Source: Roseiflexaceae bacterium
Lineage (GTDB): Bacteria > Chloroflexota > Chloroflexia > Chloroflexales > Roseiflexaceae
DNA: 64,000 nucleotides
NCBI GenBank assembly: GCA_947474225.1
Contig: CANJHS010000001.1
Location: 99,243 to 163,242 of the forward strand
Reading direction: 5' to 3'
Shown here one piece after another: positions 19,962-29,663 of this stretch. A program made the position numbers and the translations under genes. Numbering within the stretch: the first letter of the stretch is position 1; every line of letters begins with the position of its first letter. The notes beneath the pieces were generated by a model. The model was not told the DNA's origin and searched no databases. It saw only the letters and a list, made by a program, of their open reading frames with translations.

Positions 19962-20837
19962 CTATTTATCCAATGTGCGCAGATAGGCACGGCTCTGCAA
20001 GGCACTCTCCAGCGGCGTGGCCAATTGGGTCACGTCCGTCTCGACGATGAGCCATCCTGCAAAGCGAGCCCGACTGAGGGTCGCAAAAATTGCGGGGAAG
20101 TCGACCGACCCTTGCCCAAGCTCGGTCCATACCCCATACCGTTCTGCCCCACGGTAGTCTGTCCGGTCAGCACGAGCTTTGGCTGCTGCAGCCGCATTGA
20201 CGTCCTTGAGGTGCATGGTGACAATGCGCGTCGCATACGTGTTGACCATAGCGACAGGATCATCACCTGCCCATGCCATGTGCCCGGTATCCGGTCCGAG
20301 TGCCAACAATGCGGGACTGACCGCTGCCATCAACAAATCGAGTTCTGCACGTGTTTCGACAAAACTCCCGACATGATTATGAAAGGCCGCAGTGACACCG
20401 TGTGCCTGCATAATTGTCGCGACCTCGGTAGTCGTCTCGATGAACTGACGCCATTCGGCATCGGTTAAGCCATCCGCCGTTGTCGCATGCCCAGCAGCCT
20501 GCATGCGAGTCCGGCCGTTGACGACCTTGGTGTTGTCGACATTGGCTGCGACGTAGCACGTGGTCAGCCCGACTTCGCGAGCGAACTGCGCATATGAGGT
20601 GGTTTGTGCGATGATGGCGCTGTATTTCTTGGGATCCCAGAAGTCCGCGCCGATATAGCCGGGGGCAGGTTGCAATCCGTAGCGCTGCCACATGGAGAGT
20701 CGCTCCGCCGCGCTTGTCGCGGGTTTTGGACCTATAGGAGCGCCGGCATAACCCGCAGCTGCGATGTCGGCGAGCACGACTTCCTCCGAGACATCCCGTG
20801 GCCACGTTATTTGGCCGCACCCAATCAACCATTCGTG
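19962..20837 (-). CDS. Sugar phosphate isomerase/epimerase (AP-endonuclease-2 TIM barrel; IolE-like)
   Basis: MHEWLIGCGQITWPRDVSEEVVLADIAAAGYAG...LALGPDTGHMAWAGDDP...MHLKDVN...GQGSVDFPAIFATL. Confidence 0.88.
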   Translation of the reverse strand, partial: HEWLIGCGQITWPRDVSEEVVLADIAAAGYAGAPIGPKPATSAAERLSMWQRYGLQPAPGYIGADFWDPKKYSAIIAQTTSYAQFAREVGLTTCYVAANVDNTKVVNGRTRMQAAGHATTADGLTDAEWRQFIETTTEVATIMQAHGVTAAFHNHVGSFVETRAELDLLMAAVSPALLALGPDTGHMAWAGDDPVAMVNTYATRIVTMHLKDVNAAAAAKARADRTDYRGAERYGVWTELGQGSVDFPAIFATLSRARFAGWLIVETDVTQLATPLESALQSRAYLRTLDK

Positions 20838-20867
20838 CATGACGATGCTTTCTTCTGCGCAGGGCAA

Positions 20868-21962
20868 CTAACGGGCGTAGGTGAGTGACAATTCCTTAAA
20901 GACGTCGTATGTCTGCGAGAGGCTCTTGATATCGACCCACTCCTCATCAGAATGCAGACCGGCACCGATGGGGCCGCAGCAGACCGCAGGGATCCCCTTG
21001 GAGCTATAAAAGCGGGCATCGGTACCAAAGTGTTCGCGATAAAAATGGCCAGGCAACCCAGTGACGCGGCGTACAATAGCTGCCAATTCCTGCACTGCAG
21101 GGTCATTTTGATTCGTATTCAACCCGACACCATCACCCATCAGTTTGACGGTACAGTGCTCGGGGAAGCAGGCAGATACTTTGGCGAGTACTTGATCCGA
21201 TGTTTCACTCGGGACGCGGCGGATGTCGAGATGCATCACGAGTTCTTCCATGATCCGGTTGCCGGCATTGCCACCGTTGATGATGGTAGGGACACAGGTG
21301 GTCACAAATGCTTCTTCGTCGGGGGTTGGGTAGGCCTTCTCAAGCGCAATCAAACCGTCGCGCAACGTATGGAGCGGGTTGCGGCCTAACCATGGCCGTG
21401 ACCCATGCGCAGGCACGCCATGGACGATAACATCAATCGGTGATGCCCCTTTGTGGATATTGCAGATGTTCAAATCAGTCGGCTCTGCGGTGATAAAGAA
21501 GTCGCAAGTATAGCCCTCATTGAGTATGTAGTTCGTGCCATGCATCCCACCGATTTCTTCGTCGGTCACGAATTGGAAGTTCACATCAGGTGGCTCGGCC
21601 AGTTGCGAAAGTTCTTGGGCAAGGCGAATCAGAATTGCGGCGGCACCTTTCATATCTTGGGAGCCCCGACAATACAATCGGCCGTCTTTTTCGTATGGCT
21701 CAAACTGCGTCGTCCGTGCCGGGACGACATCGAGATGTGCATTCAAAATCAATTTTGCATGTTTGTTGCCGCGCAGTGAATAGATAATCGACGGCTTATT
21801 GTTCGAATTGAAGTGTGTAATCGTGCCGCGTGGGAGATTTTTGAGTTGTGCAACGGTATAGTCGATTACCGCTTGGAGCTGCTCAGGATAATCAAGTGTC
21901 GAAGGATATTTGCACAACTCGATAGTCATTTTAAGGATATCGGTACGTACATCGGTCATCAT
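20868..21962 (-). CDS. M20 family metallopeptidase (ArgE/DapE/ACY1-like)
   Basis: LILNAHLDVVPA, GRLYCRGSQDMKGA, FVTDEEIGG. Confidence 0.92.
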   Translation of the reverse strand: MMTDVRTDILKMTIELCKYPSTLDYPEQLQAVIDYTVAQLKNLPRGTITHFNSNNKPSIIYSLRGNKHAKLILNAHLDVVPARTTQFEPYEKDGRLYCRGSQDMKGAAAILIRLAQELSQLAEPPDVNFQFVTDEEIGGMHGTNYILNEGYTCDFFITAEPTDLNICNIHKGASPIDVIVHGVPAHGSRPWLGRNPLHTLRDGLIALEKAYPTPDEEAFVTTCVPTIINGGNAGNRIMEELVMHLDIRRVPSETSDQVLAKVSACFPEHCTVKLMGDGVGLNTNQNDPAVQELAAIVRRVTGLPGHFYREHFGTDARFYSSKGIPAVCCGPIGAGLHSDEEWVDIKSLSQTYDVFKELSLTYAR

Positions 21963-21992
21963 TGTCCGTCGCTTTCTCTACACCACGAATAC

Positions 21993-22742
21993 TTACGATT
22001 CTACGATGTCGTCTGTTGCATCATCGTCGGGACTGTCATCATCTCCACCGTCGAATTCAGGGATGTCACCAGTATACCCACCAGTACCCGCAATCAAAAG
22101 GACAAATTCTCCTTTGATTGAACGGTTCGAAAGGATTTTGTGGATGGTACTGAGCGGTCCGCGCCACACAGTCTCGTAAAACTTGGTCAGATCATTTGCC
22201 AACGCAGCCGGGCGGTCTCCATAGACGGTGATTGCGTCTTCGATGAGAGCCAGAATACGATACGGACTTTCATAGAAAATCAACGTGTGGGGTGTTTGCA
22301 GATCTTGCGAGAGCCAGCGTTGTCGTTGCCCTCGCTTCCGTGGCGGGAAGCCGCGATACGTGAATGCATGCACCGCCAAACCGGACACAATCAATGCTGG
22401 TATCAGAGCTGCTGGACCAGGAATTGCGGTGACCTCTAAGCCTTCTTCGAGGATACGACGGACGAGTACAAATCCAGGGTCTGAAATTGCCGGGGTACCA
22501 GCATCGCTCACGAGCGCGACTGACTTCCCTTCGCGAAGGAGCCCGATGATTCGCTCCGTGACCATTTTTTCATTGTGCTCATGGCACGCCATCATTGGCT
22601 TGTGGATGTCGTAGTGCTTCAGCAGAATGGAGGTTTTGCGGGTATCTTCACTGGCGATACAGTCAACGGTACGCAGTGTTTCGAGCGCACGCATCGTGAT
22701 GTCACCGAGGTTCCCGATAGGTGTCGCAACGAGGTATAACAT
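21993..22742 (-). CDS. rsmI: 16S rRNA (cytidine(1402)-2'-O)-methyltransferase
   Basis: [59 protein letters not shown]. Confidence 0.93.
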   Translation of the reverse strand: MLYLVATPIGNLGDITMRALETLRTVDCIASEDTRKTSILLKHYDIHKPMMACHEHNEKMVTERIIGLLREGKSVALVSDAGTPAISDPGFVLVRRILEEGLEVTAIPGPAALIPALIVSGLAVHAFTYRGFPPRKRGQRQRWLSQDLQTPHTLIFYESPYRILALIEDAITVYGDRPAALANDLTKFYETVWRGPLSTIHKILSNRSIKGEFVLLIAGTGGYTGDIPEFDGGDDDSPDDDATDDIVES

Positions 22743-22746
22743 GGCG

Positions 22747-24840
22747 TCATCTTACCACATGTGATCGAGCAATCAACCGGAAAGCGACCCGTATCCAAAG
22801 CACCATGATGACGATCGCCGTCAACCAAGCGACATCGGTGACGAGTAGGACATGACAGACAAACCACCACACGATGATACCACCAAAGCCCAACAAGACA
22901 GCACATCCAATATGATGTCTATCGCGTCTGCGCGCCGGCACAGGAATGGGATGCATCACAAAAACCAGACTCGGCAATGCCACACCGAGTAACGCTATTG
23001 CCGTGCTATCGAGTGGGGACCAAACAGGGAGCTGCAGGACTAATGTCCCCACCCAAATCACGGCACACAGAGTAACGCGCCACAAAACGTGATCACCAAT
23101 TTGCAACAGCGCATCACGCACAGATTGGCCATGGTCAACGATAGTCGTCAAAATCGCCAAATCATCAATGAGGATGACGAGGTCAGCGCTGTCACGCACG
23201 ACGGTTTGTGCCGCTGCAAATGCAATGCCGACATCGGCTGTTTGCAGGGCAGAGACATCATTGAACCCATCGCCAACAAATCCGACCAATCCACCGTGTG
23301 CCTGAAACGCACGGACAACATCCTGCTTCTGATGCGGGAGCATCCGACCGATGATAGTGGCTGGCGAAGCTTTTAGCTGTGTTGCTCTGCTATCCAAATT
23401 ATTACTGTGTATCACATGGGTTGTGGGGATGCCGACCGTTTCGGCGACTTCTGCCACCGTTGCGGGGTCATCGCCTGAGAGCACCGCGAGACGCACTCCC
23501 CGAGCGGTCAAATCCTTGATAGCTTGGGTGGTGCCAGGTCGAATTTGGTCACGGAGGAGGACATATCCGAGAGGGCGCGCGCTCCGCGTTGCAACACTCC
23601 AATCCGCATCGCCTTGGATGAGCAACAATACACGGGCACGCTGTTGTACAGCTGCCATGGTCTGTGCGCGCCATTCGGGCTGTAGCGTGGGGATCAGGGT
23701 ATCCGGTGCCCCGAGCACATAGGTGAGACCTGCATTCGAGATGCTACTCCATTTGCGCGTACTATCAAATGCGGTGCTTCGGTCGACTTGCATTGGCACC
23801 CGCGGGAATGCCTGTGCTATCGCCACACTACTCTGATTCCCTGCGCCGTCTGCAGCAACGTACCTGCCCAACGTATCGATAAATGCTTCGCGACTCCCAA
23901 CGAGCGGCATTGCATCTGCCACACTAAGCGTATTCGTGGTCAGTGTGCCTGTTTTGTCAAAACAGACAACATCGACTGCAGCAAATGTTTCGATTGCGGC
24001 AGGGCGATTCACAATCACGCCACGACGTGACAGGGCAACCCCTGCATTGGCGTGCGCGAGCGTCGCAAAGAGCACCAACGCATTGGGAATGAGTCCTGCC
24101 ACCACCGTCACAACGGTCACCATGGTCGACCAGTCTGCGCCGTGCAGCCATCCCCAACAGATTGTCAGCACACTCAGGATGCCGGCTGCAACAGCGGCAC
24201 CACGCACGATGCGCTCGAGTCGCATGGAGGCGGTCCCCGTCGGTCGCGTTGTCTGACGAACAATAAATGAGGCGTTCGAAATGGGCTGCACACAGACAAC
24301 CCAGGCTGCGCCAGAACGAATCATGCATCCTTGGCTGATTGACATCCCAGCTTCGACATTGTGCGGTTCCGATTCACCCGTACGGGAGGACATATCGACG
24401 AGCAATTCCGATGCTTGCAGGACTGCGACGTCGGCCGGGATGCGATCGCCAGGACGGAGCATCAAGACGTCGCCGACCAGAATCTGTGCAGGAGGGAGCA
24501 ACACCAGTGCCCCTGAGCGCCACACAGCAAGTGTGGATTGGAATGCTTGTTGCATCTGATGGAGTGTATATTGCGCACGAGTGAGTTGTATCGCAGTGAT
24601 TAGCAAATTCACCGTCACAACCAGGACGGTGGCAAGTGCCTCTCGGGTGTGGTTTATGCTCCAGAGCAACACTCCCAGTATGTAGTTGAGGATGTTGAGT
24701 GGGGCACAGGCTTCGCGGACGAGCGTCTGCACAGCCCACAGCACACGAGCAACACCATCCCGGTCGCGCTTCTTGTTTGGCTGCGCAGTTGGGATGGTGT
24801 GTCGATTGCGATATGGTACGGGAGGGTGTGGAGGAAGCAT
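22747..24840 (-). CDS. HAD-IC family P-type cation ATPase (CtpE-like arrangement)
   Basis: [35 protein letters not shown]4 region [29 protein letters not shown]. Confidence 0.88.
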   Translation of the reverse strand: MLPPHPPVPYRNRHTIPTAQPNKKRDRDGVARVLWAVQTLVREACAPLNILNYILGVLLWSINHTREALATVLVVTVNLLITAIQLTRAQYTLHQMQQAFQSTLAVWRSGALVLLPPAQILVGDVLMLRPGDRIPADVAVLQASELLVDMSSRTGESEPHNVEAGMSISQGCMIRSGAAWVVCVQPISNASFIVRQTTRPTGTASMRLERIVRGAAVAAGILSVLTICWGWLHGADWSTMVTVVTVVAGLIPNALVLFATLAHANAGVALSRRGVIVNRPAAIETFAAVDVVCFDKTGTLTTNTLSVADAMPLVGSREAFIDTLGRYVAADGAGNQSSVAIAQAFPRVPMQVDRSTAFDSTRKWSSISNAGLTYVLGAPDTLIPTLQPEWRAQTMAAVQQRARVLLLIQGDADWSVATRSARPLGYVLLRDQIRPGTTQAIKDLTARGVRLAVLSGDDPATVAEVAETVGIPTTHVIHSNNLDSRATQLKASPATIIGRMLPHQKQDVVRAFQAHGGLVGFVGDGFNDVSALQTADVGIAFAAAQTVVRDSADLVILIDDLAILTTIVDHGQSVRDALLQIGDHVLWRVTLCAVIWVGTLVLQLPVWSPLDSTAIALLGVALPSLVFVMHPIPVPARRRDRHHIGCAVLLGFGGIIVWWFVCHVLLVTDVAWLTAIVIMVLWIRVAFRLIARSHVVR

Positions 24841-24889
24841 GTGCTCGCTTTTTCCCTATTGCAAAACATTCAATCGAATAATACCAATG

Positions 24890-26005
24890 CTATTTGAGCA
24901 TAATGTCGTCCCACTGGGTCAACCAGGCTTCGCGATTGGTCGCAATCAGCGCAGGAGCGACTTGGGCTCGGACAGTTGGCACCGAAGAAAACTGTGTAAA
25001 TACTGATGGCAACACAGCGCTTTTGGTGACGGGGTAGACAAACATATACAACGGCATATCGTTTTGGAAGGTGTCACTCAGCATGAAGTCAAGAAATGCT
25101 TTCGCAAGCGTTTCTTGCCCTGTCCCTTTGAGAATGCCAGCGTATTCTGTCTGTTCAAAGGCCGCAAAGCTAACATTAGCTGTCGGTGGCGTTGCTACTT
25201 TGGGGTCACTATAGACGACTTCAGCTGCGGGACTCGATGAGTATGAAACAACCAATGGCCGTGGCCCTTTGCCGCTCGAACCGCTGAAATGTGTGTAGTA
25301 TGCGGTATTCCAATCAGGGGCAATCAGGACGTCGTTTTCACGCAGCAGCTTCCAGTAGCCTTGCCAATTCGTCGGACCGAATTCGGCAACCGTCGCCAGC
25401 AAGAATGCCAGCCCAGGAGAAGACAGGGCAGGATTTTCGATGACAAGCAAGCTCTTGTATTCGGGCATCAACAAATCTTGGAGGCTGTGTGGTGGCTCGA
25501 GACCGAGTTTCTGCAGTGCAGCAATATCGTAATTAATCAGCACATAGCCGCGGTCAATGGGAATCAAGGGTGCACTTGCACCCACATCGACCCCGTCTGC
25601 AAATATGACGTTTGCTGGGGTGTATGGGATGAAAATCTCTGCTTGTTGGGCGCGACTCAGAAAGGTATTGTCGACGCCATAGAGGACATCGGCCAATGGT
25701 GCATCCTTCGAAAGGATAGCTTTATTGAGCATGCTGCCTGCATCACCACTGTTGAGAATGGTTATTTTCGCATGATGCTGTGCTTCAAAAGCTGCCAACG
25801 TCTCGGGCGAGATGGCAAAGCTATCGTGTGTCATCACCGTGAGCGGCTGCGTGTCGGTCGGGGCATCGATTTTGAGCGGCGTCGCAGTCGTTGCCTCAGC
25901 AACAGGAGTGGGTACGGGGGTGGGCGGAACGGCGGGGTTTTGGGCACAGGCGACGAATGCAAAAGTAGCACACAGTACAAACAGGCGACGTCGCATCTGA
26001 TTCAT
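24890..26005 (-). CDS. Thiamine ABC transporter substrate-binding lipoprotein (TbpA-like); start 26005 or 25996
   Basis: Lipobox FAFVACAQ; LTVMTHDSFAISPETLAAFEAQHHAKITILNSGDAGSMLNKAILSKDAPLADVLYGVDNTFLSRA; preceded by a TPP riboswitch. Confidence 0.88.
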   Translation of the reverse strand: MNQMRRRLFVLCATFAFVACAQNPAVPPTPVPTPVAEATTATPLKIDAPTDTQPLTVMTHDSFAISPETLAAFEAQHHAKITILNSGDAGSMLNKAILSKDAPLADVLYGVDNTFLSRAQQAEIFIPYTPANVIFADGVDVGASAPLIPIDRGYVLINYDIAALQKLGLEPPHSLQDLLMPEYKSLLVIENPALSSPGLAFLLATVAEFGPTNWQGYWKLLRENDVLIAPDWNTAYYTHFSGSSGKGPRPLVVSYSSSPAAEVVYSDPKVATPPTANVSFAAFEQTEYAGILKGTGQETLAKAFLDFMLSDTFQNDMPLYMFVYPVTKSAVLPSVFTQFSSVPTVRAQVAPALIATNREAWLTQWDDIMLK

Positions 26006-26015
26006 CCTTCTATGG

Positions 26016-26047
26016 AAAAAAACACCCAAACAGTTGTCTGCTGGGTG
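26016..26047 (-). terminator. Intrinsic terminator, likely the expression platform of the TPP riboswitch
   Basis: Minus strand CACCCAGCAGACAACTGTTTGGGTG followed by TTTTTTT. Confidence 0.75.
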
Positions 26048-26061
26048 CGCGTCGTGCAACA

Positions 26062-26155
26062 CGTGCTTTCCTCCGCCGGTACAATCCGGATCAGGTTCAA
26101 AGGGTCAGCGACATTTGGGTCGCGTCTCAGCCAAGCTCACTTGGCGCCCCCAGCG
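26062..26155 (-). ncRNA. TPP riboswitch (thi-box)
   Basis: Minus strand GGGGGCGCCAAGTGAGCTTGGCTGAGACGCGACCCAAATGTCGCTGACCCTTTGAACCTGATCCGGATTGTACCGGCGGAGGAAAG; CTGAGA, ACCCTTTGAACCTGATC and GCGGAGGAAAG are thi-box hallmarks. Confidence 0.95.
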
Positions 26156-26286
26156 ATATCAACTTCTCAACGTGGCGTACTATACCCGCCAAACACCCAA
26201 CTGTCAATCCACTGAACTGTTTGCAGCGCATCCAACAAAATGAGAATGCTACAATGACATATTGACCACGATGAGCAGAGGACCGC

Positions 26287-27141
26287 ATGCGACACAAACA
26301 CGGCGTTGAGTTAATACGGCAGATGGATGCGTTACACGTGCCTGCAGGCGCATTTGCGTTGTGGTGGTTGGGGCAGATGGGAGTGGCGGTCAAAGGACCT
26401 GATCAACAGGTTGTCTACATTGACCCGTTTTTGGTAGGACCATTGGCAGCAGATCAGACCGATCCGTCTTTTTTGTGGGGACGCGCCTTTCCTCCACCGT
26501 TAACCCCACACGATGTGACCAACGCCAGTCTGGTACTCTGTTCGCATGAACACGGTGATCATACCAGTGCCGAAACCCTGGCAGGCATAGCAGCTGCGTC
26601 GCCACGCGCACGCATTGCGGCCACAGGCTGGTCGCAAGGGATCTTAGATGAGGCGGGGATTCCCTCAGAACGGCGCTTGTCGATGTCAACAGGTGTGCAG
26701 CATGATGTTGGGGTACTGCAGCTCTCATACATACCAGCGGCACATTACAGCCGCGAGATGGATTCGGTACGCGGTGAACGCTGGCTCAGCATGCTGCTCG
26801 ATTGGGGCAGCGTCGCGTTGTTCCACGGCGGCGACACCATACTTTACGATGGGTATCTCGATGCAATTCGCACATTGCCAACCGCAGATGTGGGCATTTT
26901 GGCCTGCAATGGCAGTGATGCCATGCGCAATGCTCGTGACATCGCGGGCAATATGAGCCCTGCAGAAGCGGCATACGTAGCCGACCAAGTAGCCTGGAAG
27001 ACGCTCATCGCCGGCCATAATGATCTTTTTGCCAGCAATCGACTGCCAGCAACAGAGGTGGCGAGCCAGATAGAACGGGTTGCACCCGCGTTGGCGGTGC
27101 ATACATTCAAACCAGGCGAGCTCTTTTTCTTCCAACGCTAA
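26287..27141 (+). CDS. MBL-fold metallohydrolase (UlaG-like)
   Basis: FALWWLGQMGVAVKGPDQQVVYIDPFL; SHEHGDHTS metal site. Confidence 0.88.
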   Translation: MRHKHGVELIRQMDALHVPAGAFALWWLGQMGVAVKGPDQQVVYIDPFLVGPLAADQTDPSFLWGRAFPPPLTPHDVTNASLVLCSHEHGDHTSAETLAGIAAASPRARIAATGWSQGILDEAGIPSERRLSMSTGVQHDVGVLQLSYIPAAHYSREMDSVRGERWLSMLLDWGSVALFHGGDTILYDGYLDAIRTLPTADVGILACNGSDAMRNARDIAGNMSPAEAAYVADQVAWKTLIAGHNDLFASNRLPATEVASQIERVAPALAVHTFKPGELFFFQR

Positions 27142-27188
27142 TGCACGGATTGTCACGGACATCACACAGCCGCGAACTCCCTGACACC

Positions 27189-27219
27189 ACCGCCGTCTGC
27201 GCACCGTGCAGGGGGCGGT
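27189..27219. terminator. Hairpin terminator candidate between convergent genes
   Basis: ACCGCCGTCTGC GCACCGT GCAGGGGGCGGT then TTTCGC. Confidence 0.55.
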
Positions 27220-27244
27220 TTTCGCAAAATGATGGGAAGAAGCA

Positions 27245-27691
27245 TCAGTCCGTATGCCACCGTTGCAGTTCGATAGCGTTGCCTTCTGGATCAGCAACGT
27301 AGCACCACGAAACACGCCGACTGCCGGCATGCGTTGTCACAATGTCCCCGATACTCGAACCACCGCCTGTCAGGAGCGTTGCCCGCGTTGCTTCGATGTC
27401 GTCTACTTGGAATGCCAAATGACCATAGCCACTGCGGCGGACACTGGCTGGGACGTCAATCAGCGGATCGTAGCGATAGATTTCGAGGGTTGGTCCATTT
27501 GCATCGTAGCCGGGGAGCCGCACGTGGACCCCGCGAATGCGGGCTTCGCGAGAGCCGACACCAGCATCAACGAGCGGACCCTGCAAATCGCGGACCGGTT
27601 CGAGGCGCACACATCCGAGATATGTGCAGTAGAAATCCGCGAGCAACTGCCAGTCGCGGGCGACGAGATTGACATGACCAAAACGCATATG
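27245..27691 (-). CDS. VOC (glyoxalase/bleomycin resistance) family protein
   Basis: MRFGHVNLVARDWQLLADFYCTYLGC...GYGHLAFQVDDIEAT...YVADPEGNAIELQRW. Confidence 0.9.
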   Translation of the reverse strand, partial: HMRFGHVNLVARDWQLLADFYCTYLGCVRLEPVRDLQGPLVDAGVGSREARIRGVHVRLPGYDANGPTLEIYRYDPLIDVPASVRRSGYGHLAFQVDDIEATRATLLTGGGSSIGDIVTTHAGSRRVSWCYVADPEGNAIELQRWHTD

Positions 27692-27722
27692 TACCCTCTC
27701 TGCGCCGTTTTGACGGTGTCGG

Positions 27723-29477
27723 CTACTTGGAGCCCAGTCGAGCGAGTTCTTCGGCAACGAGTGTGTCTTCGAGTTTGCGGAACAACGGCGCCGGCTCGCG
27801 GATCAGCGTCCCCGGTTTGAGCGTACTGATCTGCCAGCCTGCGTGATGATGATAGTCACCAGTGAGAACGGCACGTGGCTGTCCGTCTGGATCTATCTCT
27901 GACTCGACGACGGGCTGTGGTGCCAATACATCGTCAAACCCAAGCATGCAATGGAGTCGCTGACAGGCATGGGGCATGATAGGCGCCATCAGCCGATTAA
28001 TCGTGTCGACGGCACGGAGTGCCACGAATATGACGGTTCCTGCACGGGTGGGGTCGACTTTGACGACTTTCCATGGTTCTTGTTCGCTCAGGTATTGATT
28101 AGCGAGTTGTGCCAACGACATTGCTTCTTGGAGGGCGGCACGGAGTTTGACCGCTTCATAGAGCTCCTGCGTGCGCCCGAATCCTTCTTCGATGGCGTTC
28201 ATCAGCGTCGTGTCAACAGGAAGGAATGCACCGGGTGTGGGCACCCCACCAAAGTTCCGTTGCGAAAGGGTCAGCACGCGGTTGGCCAAATTTCCCCAGG
28301 TTGCAACGAGCTCGCTGTTGACTCGCTGTACAAACTCGGCCCAACTCCAGTTGCTGTCTTTGCCTTCGGGAGCTGCGGCGGTCAGATAATAGCGCAACAA
28401 ATCCGGCTCGTACCGGGTCAGCAAGTCAGGCATCCATAAGGCCCAATTGCGGCTGGTGCTCATCTTGTCGCCCTCGAGATTGAGGAACTCATTTGCTGGG
28501 ACGTCGTATGGCAGTGTGCGATTGCCGTATCCAAGGAGCATCGCCGGCCAAATGATGGTGTGGAAGGGGATGTTGTCCTTGCCAATGAAATAATAGCCCT
28601 TAGATTCTCGCGTAGGATCCCACCATGCGCGCCAGGCATCTGGTTGACCAGTACGTTTAGCCCACTCGAGCGATGCAGAATAATATCCGATGACTGCATC
28701 GAACCAGACATAGATGCGCTTATCTTTGAATTCTGGGAGATTCCCTGGCACTGGCACGCCCCACTCGAGGTCGCGAGTGATGGCCCGACCGTGGAGCCCC
28801 TCGCGTAACCAGTTTTGGGTAAAGGCCAACGTATTGCTGCGCCAGTATTCGCGGGAGGCAGAATCGAGCCAACTCCGCAAACTGGGTTCTAATTTTTCGA
28901 GGTCGAGATAGAAGTGCTCGGTGTCTCGGAAGGTGACGGGTGCACCATCGACCGTCGAACGCGGACTCAATAACTCCTTGGGATCACGGAGTTGGCCACA
29001 TTTATCACACTGGTCACCACGGGCTTTATCGAATTTGCAGTTCGGGCAAATACCCTCCACAAAACGATCCGGCAAAAAGCGACCGAGCGATTCAGAATAC
29101 GAGCCTACCGCGGTCTCACGATAGATGTAGCCCTTGGTTTGGAGGACTTGGAAGATATCAGTGGTGGCAGCGTAGTGATTTTCGGTGTAGGTCTGGGTGA
29201 ACAGATCGAACGTAATGCCCATTGCGTGTAACGTATCGACAAAGCTCGCGTGGTAGCGATTAATGATGGCCTGCGGGAGGATACCTTCTTTTTCTGCGGC
29301 GAGGGTAATGGGGGTACCGTGGCAATCTGAGCCCGATACCATCAGCACATCGCGACCACGTTGACGACTATAACGCGCAAAAATGTCGGCCGGCAGATAC
29401 GCACCGGCGATATGCCCGACATGGAATGGACCATTTGCGTACGGCCATGCAACCGATACGAGTATGTGCTCTGCCAT
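27723..29477 (-). CDS. metG: Methionine--tRNA ligase
   Basis: VAWPYANGPFHVGHIAGAYLPADIFAR (HIGH-like), CPNCKF...CDKCGQ zinc knuckle, EGDKMSTSRNWALW (KMSKS-like). Confidence 0.97.
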   Translation of the reverse strand: MAEHILVSVAWPYANGPFHVGHIAGAYLPADIFARYSRQRGRDVLMVSGSDCHGTPITLAAEKEGILPQAIINRYHASFVDTLHAMGITFDLFTQTYTENHYAATTDIFQVLQTKGYIYRETAVGSYSESLGRFLPDRFVEGICPNCKFDKARGDQCDKCGQLRDPKELLSPRSTVDGAPVTFRDTEHFYLDLEKLEPSLRSWLDSASREYWRSNTLAFTQNWLREGLHGRAITRDLEWGVPVPGNLPEFKDKRIYVWFDAVIGYYSASLEWAKRTGQPDAWRAWWDPTRESKGYYFIGKDNIPFHTIIWPAMLLGYGNRTLPYDVPANEFLNLEGDKMSTSRNWALWMPDLLTRYEPDLLRYYLTAAAPEGKDSNWSWAEFVQRVNSELVATWGNLANRVLTLSQRNFGGVPTPGAFLPVDTTLMNAIEEGFGRTQELYEAVKLRAALQEAMSLAQLANQYLSEQEPWKVVKVDPTRAGTVIFVALRAVDTINRLMAPIMPHACQRLHCMLGFDDVLAPQPVVESEIDPDGQPRAVLTGDYHHHAGWQISTLKPGTLIREPAPLFRKLEDTLVAEELARLGSK

Positions 29478-29504
29478 ATATCCTCCATTTGATTACGTAA
29501 AAAA

Positions 29505-29535
29505 GCACCGCGGGTACGTGCTGTACCCGCGGTGC
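29505..29535 (-). terminator. Strong intrinsic terminator in the metG 5' leader (candidate attenuator)
   Basis: Minus strand GCACCGCGGGTAC AGCAC GTACCCGCGGTGC TTTTTT; 13-bp perfect stem upstream of the metG start. Confidence 0.88.
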
Positions 29536-29554
29536 GAAGCAGCCATCAGGGTGC

Positions 29555-29611
29555 TCAACACGCGGGAGTGGTCATGTGCATCAATTGAGTGTAGCGACGA
29601 ATACGGCGCAT
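29555..29611 (-). CDS. Putative 18-aa leader peptide of metG: MRRIRRYTQLMHMTTPAC*
   Basis: ATG at 29611, TGA at 29557-29555; preceded by AAGGGAGCACACG (RBS-like); lies between consensus promoter and terminator. Confidence 0.5.
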   Translation of the reverse strand: MRRIRRYTQLMHMTTPAC

Positions 29612-29634
29612 CGTGTGCTCCCTTAATTCTACCC

Positions 29635-29663
29635 AAACTATACCAGCGCCGGCGGGCACTGTC
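29635..29663 (-). promoter_or_regulatory. Sigma70-type promoter for the metG leader
   Basis: Minus strand TTGACA-17 nt (GTGCCCGCCGGCGCTGG)-TATAGT; coordinates approximate. Confidence 0.75.

Noticed and set aside
29505-29560. Canonical T-box riboswitch upstream of metG
   Set aside because: ACCGCGGG resembles the T-box core, but the UGGN acceptor-pairing bases and AGGGUGG context are absent and the leader is short; kept only as an alternative in the attenuator finding.
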